NCBI GenBank assembly: GCA_947652615.1
Contig: CANTDX010000016.1
Location: 1 to 59,356 of the forward strand
Direction: 5' to 3'
Length of the DNA: 59,356 nucleotides
Source of the DNA: an uncultured Dorea sp.
Lineage (GTDB): Bacteria; Bacillota; Clostridia; Lachnospirales; Lachnospiraceae
The notes under the pieces were generated by a model. That model ran no database searches, was not told where the DNA came from, and saw only the letters and a list, made by a program, of their open reading frames with translations. The translations under genes and the position numbers were made by a program. Of the stretch, positions 51,972 to 59,356 are shown one piece after another; position 1 is the first letter of the stretch; each line of letters starts with the position of its first letter.

Positions 51972-54688
51972 ATAACGAAGCAAGAGCTGGCTACGAGAAT
52001 ATGGGCAACTGCGAATGAACTCAGGAAAACATCAAGGCAAGCGAGTACAAGGACTATATTCTTGGCTTTATGTTTTACAAATACTTATCAGACAAGGAGC
52101 TTGATTATTTCAAAGATTGGGGTGGGGAATCAGAGGAAGATCTGGTAGATCTGGATATCGAGGTCATTGATAAGGCCAGGGATGCCAATGGATACTTTAT
52201 CGCCTATGATGACCTATTCTCTGTCTGGAGAAAGAAGGGGATTCATCTTGGGGCGCGGGATGTCTCGGAAGCGATAGGAAGATTCTACGATAATATCGGC
52301 ACCAGATATCAGAAGCTTTTTGAAAATATCTTTTCCGTGCTGGCGTCAGGGCTTACAAAGCTTGGAGAGAACGCCGGATCCAGGGATAGTGCGGTGCGCA
52401 GCATTGTGGATCTGATCTGCCAGATTCCACCAAAGAGCAAAGACTATGATGTACTTGGATATATCTATGAATATCTGATCCGACAATTCTCAAGTGAAGC
52501 GAAAAAAGATGGGGCGTTCTATACACCCCATGGGTTGACATCTCTTATGGCAAAGATCGTGGCGGACCGGCTGAGAGGGAAACAAGAAGTGAGTGTATAC
52601 GATCCCACAATCGGAACAGCGGGTCTTCTGTTAAATATCGGAAAAGAAGTGGGGAAGTTCGTTGCATTTGAGAATATTAAGTATTACGGACAGGAGCTTA
52701 TTACGGAAACTTGCAACCTTGCGAAGATGAATTTGTTTATGCAGGATATAAACATTCAGAATATCCATGTGCGAAACGGAGATACGTTGAAGGACGACTG
52801 GCCGTACTTTGATGAGGATAGAGCCTATGAGGCGCTTCCGGTAGATGCGGTTGTGTCCAATCCGCCGTATAGTCAGGGGTGGAATCCGGAGGATTATAAA
52901 TTAGACGAGAGATTCAAATATGGGCTTGCGCCGCAGAAGAAAGCGGATTATGCGTTCTTGTTACATTGTCTTTACCATGTGCGGGATAAGGACGGTATCA
53001 TGGCGATTGTGCTCCCCCACGGCGTATTGTTTCGCGGGGCGGCAGAATACCAGATCAGGAAAAATCTGATAGAAAATCATAACATCGAAACAATTATCGG
53101 ATTCCCGGGGAATATGTTCTTCGCAACAGGGATTCCGGTCATCGTTATGATTCTTTCAAAAGGAAGAGAAGAGAGTGACATTTTATTTATAGATGCTTCT
53201 GCGTCCTATGCCAAAGAAGGAACGCAGAATGTATTAAGAGAGAAGGATATCAAGAAGATATTTGATACGGTAAAGGCAAGAAAAGATATCAAGAATTTCT
53301 CAAAAGTTGTAAATTTGGATGAAATCATTGAGAATGATTATAATCTGAATATTCCCAGATATATTTCTGCGGCAGAGAGTAAAGAAGCCCTTGATCCGTA
53401 TTCTGTCATGACGGGAAGGATCTCAGGCAAAGCCCTCTTGGCATATGACGGATATTGGGCAGAATTCCCTGGGCTTAAGCAGAAAATATTCGATATGGAG
53501 AACGACTATTATATATTTAAGCCGGTTGAGATAAAGGATGTAATCTTTTCGGATGATGGAGTTAAGAAGTATATAGCAGATGTCGGCAATATATCAGAAG
53601 GGTTCAGAGATTATCTGATCACATCATTAATCTGGAATGACGCAGACGTAAAGGTTCATGACAGGATCATAGAGCGGTTATTCCGGATCTATGGAGATGT
53701 GAAGCTGTTAGATGGATATTCTGTCTTTCAGGCATTTTCTGATGAATGGGATATCGTGGAGAATGATTTGGTCAGAATACATAATGAGGGAAAACAGATC
53801 TGCCGAGAGACAGAGCCAGATATTGTGTTGCAGAAGGATAACAGTACGAAGAAATATGTGGAGGTACAAAAGGGAATCAAAGGAAAGGTATTTCCGATCC
53901 GCATGATCCAGGAAGCGTATTTCCGATCAGAGTTAGATGAACTTGAGAGGTTAAATAGTGAGAGCGTCTCTTTAGAAGGTGAGATAGAAGAACTGTGGAA
54001 TGAGCTGGAAGTAGATACGAAGTCCAATCTGTCGAAAGAGGACAGTGATGATCATTCCAAAATGGATCAGAAGAAGCTGAACGGCGAAGTGAAGCTGATT
54101 CTTGCGGGAGTGTCATTCCCGGAAACAGATATTTTGGAAGAGTATCTTGCGTTAAAGAATAAGCAGAAGAAGATTGATTTTATCAGCGACCATTCGGAAA
54201 TAGAATGGGATCAGATAAAATGTAATAAGGATATGACCTATGGAGCAGCGGCGGTAAGGACATATATAGATTTCCTGAAGCTTAAGAAAGAGTTCGATAT
54301 GGAGACCGAAGAGGGCAAGATCATAGGCATAAAGAAGAAGATCGAGCTGAAGAGCGATGTGAATAAAAAAGCGAAGATGCTGTCGCAGGAGCTTGAGGAG
54401 AAGGCGGTTGAGAAGATTGGGAGCCTAACGGACGGGGAAGTTGACGATATGCTTACGAAGAAATGGATCAATCCGGTAATGCTTCATATTGAAGAGGATG
54501 TAAAACAGGTGATGATGAAGCTTGTGAATGCGCTGGAAGCGTTGAAGGAGCAGTATAAGGATCCGCTTCCCAGACTGGATGAACAGATTGAAGAGCTTAA
54601 CAGAGAGTTGCACGAGATGCTTGGTGAGCTGTGTGGGAGTCCGGCGGATATGGAAGCGATTGATATATTTAGAAAGGGGCTGCTTTGA
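51972..54688 (+). pseudogene. hsdM: type I restriction-modification methyltransferase subunit, N-terminally frameshifted
   Basis: TKQELATRIWATANELR (51975-52025) is the usual HsdM start, but it begins with ATA instead of a start codon and then loses frame at AGGAAAAC (52023-52030), where one G seems missing. The second frame continues NIKASEYKDYILGFMFYKYL into an 872-residue stretch from ATG 52070. That part is whole: EKKDGAFYTPHGLTSL-like region, SAM motif DPTIGTAGLL and catalytic SNPPYSQGW (NPPY), then a long coiled C-terminal region. A shorter product starting at 52070 might still be made but would miss ~33 residues. Confidence 0.8.
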
Positions 54689-55902
54689 TGGAGGGGAGGA
54701 AAGTTCCGGAGATAAGGTTTGAAGGGTTTGAGGGGGAGTGGGAAGAGTATAAGTTGGGGGAGATTGTTGAGATTGTTTCGCGGACTAATGAACAATCTAA
54801 TGCGCCTGTAATGATGATAACGGCACAAAATGGATTTATCAATCAATCGGAGCGATATGTTTACGATAATACGGGTGAAAGTTTAAAAAAGTATATCTTG
54901 TTGAGGAGAGATGAACTTGCATATAATCATGGGGCGTCTAAAATTCGACCGTATGGTTCGTGTTTTGCATTAAATGTCGAAGAAGCAAGAGTTCCATTTG
55001 TATACCATTGTTTTTCAGTTGGTAAAAATGTATCAGAATTTATTTCTTTTGTATTAAACGGAAGAGAAACTGAAAAACAATTAAAAAAGATGGTATCATC
55101 AGGTGCCAGAATGGATGGTTTACTTAATATTTCTTTTGAAGAATTTTGTTCTATTTCGTTAATGATACCAACAGTAGTAGAACAGAAACGAGTTGCGAGA
55201 TATTTTCGCAATCTTGATGGTATGCTCACTTTTTATCAATATAAGCTTGAGAAATTAAAACTTTTAAAAAGAGCAATGATCGAAAAAATGTTTCCTAAAA
55301 ATGGTGAGAAAGTTCCAGAAATAAGATTTGAAGGATTTACTGACGATTGGGAACAGCGTAAGTTCTCTGATTTTACTTGGGCTTCTGGAAAACGTAATAA
55401 AGAGGATTTGGATTTAGAGCCTTATGCAATTACAAATGAGCATGGTTTTATTCCTCAAAATAAAGCTCATGATGAATTTGGATATATGAAAGATACAGAT
55501 AGAAAAGCATACAATATCGTTACTCCAAATTCATTTGCATATAACCCAGCGAGAATAAATGTTGGGTCTATCGGATATTATGAAGGTATAGAAAACGTGA
55601 TAGTTAGTTCGCTCTATGAAGTTTTTCAAACAGCTGATTATGTTGACGATAGATTCCTTTGGCATTGGTTTAAGTCGGGGGAATTTCCTAAATGGATAGA
55701 ACGCCTTCAAGAAGGCAGTGTACGTTTATACTTTTATTATGACAAGCTATGCGAGTGTCAAATGTTAATGCCATCTGTTGCCGAACAGAAGAAAATCGCG
55801 ATGTCGTTAGATAACCTCGATCACCTTATCACCCTTCACCAGGATAAGATAGAAAAGCTTCATAATTTCAAAAAATCAATGTTGGAAAAGATGTTTATAT
55901 AA
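54688..55902 (+). CDS. hsdS: type I restriction specificity subunit
   Basis: The product has 404 residues with two target recognition domains (about 15-170 and 220-375), each opened by a repeat VPEIRFEGF...W and closed by a coiled spacer (FYQYKLEKLKLLKRAMIEKMF and HQDKIEKLHNFKKSMLEKMF). The domains are more AT-rich than the flanks, as expected for exchanged recognition domains. Start and hsdM stop share one base (TGATG). Confidence 0.92.
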   Translation: MEGRKVPEIRFEGFEGEWEEYKLGEIVEIVSRTNEQSNAPVMMITAQNGFINQSERYVYDNTGESLKKYILLRRDELAYNHGASKIRPYGSCFALNVEEARVPFVYHCFSVGKNVSEFISFVLNGRETEKQLKKMVSSGARMDGLLNISFEEFCSISLMIPTVVEQKRVARYFRNLDGMLTFYQYKLEKLKLLKRAMIEKMFPKNGEKVPEIRFEGFTDDWEQRKFSDFTWASGKRNKEDLDLEPYAITNEHGFIPQNKAHDEFGYMKDTDRKAYNIVTPNSFAYNPARINVGSIGYYEGIENVIVSSLYEVFQTADYVDDRFLWHWFKSGEFPKWIERLQEGSVRLYFYYDKLCECQMLMPSVAEQKKIAMSLDNLDHLITLHQDKIEKLHNFKKSMLEKMFI

Positions 55903-55922
55903 AAATGATGGAAGAAATTATT

Positions 55923-56168
55923 ATGCAAAAAATGATGAGTGAGATATTGTATTATTATGACAGAGAAGTTGTTAAAATGATGATAGATAAATATGGTCTG
56001 GATCCTATGGAAGCGATCAATAGTTTTATAAAATCTCAAACCCATATTATGTTAGAAGATATACAGTATGGTATGGATGAGTTTGGTTATCCTGCTATAT
56101 TTGATATGTGGGAATGTGAGAAAATAATGGGAGATCCTAGAAATTCCATATATATACGAGGAGAATAA
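55923..56168 (+). CDS. small toxin-antitoxin-like protein
   Basis: The product has about 81 residues; ATG 55923 has GGAAG upstream and earlier ATGs at 55905 and 55908 are possible. The end, GIFDMWE-like AIFDMWECEKIMGDPRNSIYIRG, matches a small protein type that commonly precedes DUF3791/DUF3990 genes. Its presence between hsdS and hsdR is unusual. Confidence 0.55.
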   Translation: MQKMMSEILYYYDREVVKMMIDKYGLDPMEAINSFIKSQTHIMLEDIQYGMDEFGYPAIFDMWECEKIMGDPRNSIYIRGE

Positions 56169-56174
56169 TCTTTA

Positions 56175-56345
56175 TTGGAATGTTATGATGCATACAAGAA
56201 TAAACCGACAGGTGAGGTGCTTGAAGTGTGGGATTCACTGAATATATCGGATTTTATTTTTAATATGCATGAAATGTATTATTCTGAATCTATAGAAAAT
56301 GCTTTTAAAGATATTGACAGTCTGATTATACCTGGTAAATCTTAG
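56175..56345 (+). pseudogene. DUF3791-like protein, start lost
   Basis: The frame LLECYDAYKNKPTGEVLEVW ending HEMYYSESIENAFKDIDSLI is typical of DUF3791, but a stop stands just upstream of the TTG, so ~15 N-terminal residues are missing. A weak TTG start with GAGGAG 11 bases upstream is possible. The DUF3990 toxin gene that often follows is absent. Confidence 0.5.
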
Positions 56346-56379
56346 AATTTGGTGAAGTCGGACAGAGGTGGGAAATTTT

Positions 56380-57441
56380 ATGGGAAAAAGAGTAGAAATA
56401 GAGAAGATTAGTAATGATAAAGAATATGAACAGCTTCTACAGCAGATTATGGAACGATCGAAAGCAGGATTGGAAAAGGCGGCCGATGAAGTAAGAAAAG
56501 CGCAGTTGGCAACTTATTGGGATAATGGACGATACATTGTTGAATACGAACAGAATGGAAAAAAGCATGCGGAATATGGATTGGAATTATTGAAAAAATT
56601 AGCCGAAGATTTGACATTGCGTCTTGGGAAAGGGTATAGTAGGCCTACATTATATAAAATGAGAAAATTTTATCAATGTTATCCGAGTGGATATGAAGAA
56701 TGTAAAGAACTTTCATGGTCGCATGTTTGTGAGTTGATTTATATCGAAGATGATTTGGAGAGAAGTTTTTATGCAAAGCAGAGTGTTGCTGAAAAGTGGA
56801 ATGTTCGTACATTAAAAAGACAGAAAAAGAGTGCATTATTCCTTCGTCTTGCAGCCAGTACGGATAAACAGGGTATATTAAAACTGGCAAAAGAGGGTAT
56901 TGAAATACAGACTGCTCAAGATATAGTAAAAGATACCTATACACTAGAATTTTTAAATCTCAATGATAAGCAGAACTATAATGAGAAAGATTTAGAAAAT
57001 AGAATTTTAGAGCATTTGCAAGAATTTTTATTGGAACTTGGAAAAGGTTTCACTTTTGTGAAAAGACAATATCCAATGAATATTGGTAATAGGGTATTTT
57101 GGTGTGATCTGGTTTTTTATCATCGGATTTTAAAATGTTTTGTATTAATAGACTTGAAGAAAGAAGATGTGCAGTATGATGATATTGGTCAAATGAATAC
57201 ATATATGGGATATATAGCAGAAGAAGAGAATATGCCGGATGATAATCCGCCGATTGGAATAATACTTGCACGGGGGAAAGACGAACTGCTGGTGAAATAT
57301 GCTACATATGGCATGGACAGCAATTTGTTTGTATCGAAGTATGAATTATATTTACCGAATAGAGATGAATTGAAACGTTTAGTAGACAATATTGTGAAAG
57401 AAGCAGATGAAGAGGAAAATAGGTTTGTCGATAATTTTTGA
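56380..57441 (+). CDS. PD-(D/E)XK nuclease domain protein (YhcG/DUF1016 family)
   Basis: The product has 353 residues from ATG 56380 (GAGGTGGG upstream). The N-terminal DUF1016 part (about 25-170) includes YWDNGRYIVEYEQNG and GYSRPTLYKMRKFYQ; the nuclease core (about 215-330) has FWCDLVFYHRILKCFVLIDLKKE, where Asp and the D-x-K form the active site (Asp in place of the more usual Glu). Such proteins often sit inside type I restriction loci, as here. Confidence 0.88.
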   Translation: MGKRVEIEKISNDKEYEQLLQQIMERSKAGLEKAADEVRKAQLATYWDNGRYIVEYEQNGKKHAEYGLELLKKLAEDLTLRLGKGYSRPTLYKMRKFYQCYPSGYEECKELSWSHVCELIYIEDDLERSFYAKQSVAEKWNVRTLKRQKKSALFLRLAASTDKQGILKLAKEGIEIQTAQDIVKDTYTLEFLNLNDKQNYNEKDLENRILEHLQEFLLELGKGFTFVKRQYPMNIGNRVFWCDLVFYHRILKCFVLIDLKKEDVQYDDIGQMNTYMGYIAEEENMPDDNPPIGIILARGKDELLVKYATYGMDSNLFVSKYELYLPNRDELKRLVDNIVKEADEEENRFVDNF

Positions 57442-57524
57442 ATGTTTAAAAACAGAGATATTCCGTATTTACAGGCTTGAAGGACTTCAATATTTGCGAA
57501 ATTATCTTTTTGTCGATAATTTTT
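57424..57524. repeat. 16-bp direct repeat at the end of the nuclease gene
   Basis: TTTGTCGATAATTTTT occurs at 57424-57439 (last codons of the nuclease gene) and at 57509-57524, 85 bp apart; each is followed by a stop in the same frame position. It looks like the scar of a small duplication or insertion. No gene lies in 57442-57571. Confidence 0.7.
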
Positions 57525-57571
57525 AGAAGCAAACCTGCCTATCAAAATCAACATAACAAAGGAGAAATGGC

Positions 57572-59356
57572 ATGCCGCTACCATACACAGGAAAAAACGG
57601 AGAATTGAACTTTGAACGGGACTTTATAGATACCTAAAAAAAGCGAGGCTGGAGTAAGGATGTCCTGAATCACAAGACGATCCCGGAACTGATTGAAAAT
57701 TGGAAAAATATTATATTTGACAGAAACCGCAATGTATTGAATAACGTCCCTCTCTCTGAATCAGAGATGGACCGTCTTATGGATACGGTGCGGGAGCAGG
57801 CGAACACACCGGTAAAGTCGAATATTTTCATTACGGGAAAGGATGTTCCTGTGAGACGGGACGGGGATTCACCGGATCAGAAGAATGCAGGGAACGAAGT
57901 CTTCCTGAACATCTTCTCTCCGGGGGAAGTGGCAGGCGGCACATCCAAATACCAGATCGCCGAACAGATTGTGTTCAACCAGCAGGAAGATACCCGAGAC
58001 AGAAGAGGTGATATTACACTTTTGATCAATGGCATGCCGGTGATCCATATCGAATTGAAAGCGAGCGGCGTAGATGTTTTTGAGGCCACAAACCAGATAA
58101 AAAAGTATATACAGGAGAGGAAATTCCAGGGATTTATGAGTCTGGTGCAGGTGTTTTGGGCGATTACACCGGAAGATGCGCTGTATTTTGCGAATCCTGG
58201 GACGGCAGAGCGGATGAACTCCGCATTCTTCTTCCATTGGGGAGACAGGGACAATCATATTATCCGGGAATGGAGAGAGATCATAGACGGCGAATCCAGG
58301 ATCCTTTCCATACCTGAGGCGCACCGAATGATCGGATATTATGCAATCGCTGACAAAGAGAAGGATACGCTGAAGGTCTGCCGAAGCTACCAGTATATTG
58401 CGATTAGAGCAATCGTGGAACGGGTTTCCAGGCAGAAATGGGGGGATCATGACCAGCTTGGAGGCTTCGTGTGGTGTACGACCGGCGGCGGTAAGACGAT
58501 GACTTCTTTTAAGGCCGGACAGCTTATCATAGACAAAGGATATGCGGATAATGTTGTGTTCCTGGTCGACAGGAAGGCATTGGACAGTCAGTCCAAGCAG
58601 GAATATAACTCATTTGCGCCGGTTGGAAGGAAGGTAGTAGAGACTAAAAGTGCATTCGATCTGTTTAACAAGCTGGTGAGTTCACATGCCGATAATCAGA
58701 TGTTGCTTACTTCCATCCAGAAGATGTCGAAGATTACGGATAAAAATGAAGAGAAACGTAAGGACGAGTTAGAGAAGATCAAACGCAAAAGGATTGTATT
58801 TATCGTAGATGAGGCACATCGTTCTCAGTTTGGTGAAATGCACCAGAACGTGAAGAATACATTCTACAATGCTCTTTTTATTGGATTTACAGGTACACCG
58901 ATCTTTCCTGAGAATATGCGTGAGGGAGAGATGACGACGGAATCGGTATTTGGCAGATGCCTTGCGGTATATTCTCTTGCAACAGGAATCCGTGACGGCA
59001 ATGTACTGGGGTTCTATCCTAAGGGAGAAAAGACTTATGATGATGATGATGTCTTAAGGAAGAAAGTTGCCCAGCGTGAGAGTAATGCAGATTCTATGGA
59101 AGATGCAAAAAAGGATCCTGAGAAGTGGAAAATATATCGTTATTTTACAACAAAGGCTCCTATGGAAACTCAATATGATGAGAGAGGAAACATCAAGAAA
59201 GACCGGAATGGACGTAATCTGAAAGGAATCGAAGATTATCTGGTGCCAAGTCAATACGATAATCCTGAACATAGAAGAAGTGTCGTAGAGAATATAATTA
59301 ATAACTCAAACTTCCCACACCGCATGGTGTGTTGAACCTTGAAAAATCAATACTTT
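57572..59356 (+). pseudogene. hsdR: type I restriction endonuclease subunit, interrupted
   Basis: ATG 57572 has AAAGGAGAAA upstream. The frame is broken by TAA at 57635-57637 (codon 22, ...FERDFIDT-stop-KKRGWSKDVL), then runs on in the same frame. The nuclease part has DITLLINGMPVIHIELKASG (D-ExK), and the helicase part WCTTGGGKTMTS, IVFIVDEAHRSQFG (DEAH) and FIGFTGTPIF. It ends early at 59335 after NFPHRMV; a GT insertion in GGTGTGTTG could explain that, since the frame reopens as VLNLEKSIL. HsdR is normally ~1000 residues. Confidence 0.82.

Noticed and set aside
53712..54116. Secondary frames within hsdM
   Set aside because: Shadows of the intact methyltransferase frame.
57635..57637. hsdR in-frame stop as a recoded codon
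   Set aside because: It is TAA, no hairpin follows, and the same operon carries other lesions, so decay or sequencing error is simpler.
1..59356. tRNA genes, insertion sequences, prophage genes
   Set aside because: None recognised by eye: no transposase or integrase motifs and no cloverleaf-like sequences noticed.

Overview
The window looks like the chromosome of an anaerobic, low-to-mid GC Firmicute, most likely a gut Lachnospiraceae-type Clostridium. The evidence is the Clostridia-type housekeeping genes (rplT end, rnpB, pyrBI, pheA, gmk-rpoZ, rimO-pgsA-cinA, rqcH, truA), strong AGGAGG ribosome binding sites, class A RNase P RNA, Stickland-type reductase genes and heavy use of selenocysteine (Sec). 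Six genes read through an in-frame UGA. Five of these UGAs are followed by a clear hairpin 10-15 nt downstream, where a bacterial SECIS element belongs; the sixth (saoP) has only a weak one.

Region 1 (1-13.2 kb): the rplT end, a LysR gene and a lactate-type permease lead into a catabolic locus. This holds a TetR-family regulator coupled to a short Cys-type GrdB paralogue, a GrdE-like subunit that lacks the Asn-Cys pyruvoyl-forming site, a Sec-containing GrdB-like subunit, an M20 amidohydrolase, and two repeats of [alpha/beta hydrolase + small catalytically dead hydrolase-like protein]. The first hydrolase has an in-frame UAG next to its catalytic His, with a perfect hairpin 12 nt downstream. 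This locus is the best candidate here for an undescribed system: a glycine-reductase-like Sec enzyme of unknown substrate with dedicated hydrolases.

Region 2 (13.2-30.1 kb) is mostly housekeeping: a MogA/MoaB-like protein, an MBL hydrolase, RNase H, glutaminase, RNase P RNA, pyrBI, pheA, a DUF815 ATPase, RqcH, YicC, Gmk, RpoZ, RimO, PgsA, CinA and a GNAT-membrane fusion.

Region 3 (30.1-43.4 kb) is a Sec-rich gene set matching what I recall from NCBIfam as the Sao families (a proposed selenocysteine-assisted organometal system). It contains SaoC (C-terminal Cys-Sec), a two-component system, a substrate-binding lipoprotein, a selenium-associated LysR, SaoP (Sec in an ABC permease), SaoT (Cys-Ala-Sec-Cys thioredoxin-like), SaoE permease, SaoB (Cys-Sec), SaoA ATPase, SaoL (MerB-like with Sec at the catalytic Cys position), SaoD and an HMA metallochaperone. 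A DUF3343 protein, a NifU-like scaffold and a GGGtGRT protein follow.

Region 4 (43.4-50.6 kb): an FMN-binding lipoprotein, a chemotaxis receptor, a DUF2971 protein, TruA, a thioesterase, small hypothetical genes, a Cys/Gly-rich protein and a DnaJ protein.

Region 5 (50.7-59.4 kb), more AT-rich, is a defence/accessory island: a HipA/CtkA-like kinase with a small partner, a type I restriction system with lesions in hsdM and hsdR, toxin-antitoxin-like remnants and a PD-(D/E)XK nuclease. I saw no tRNA gene, IS element or CRISPR array.
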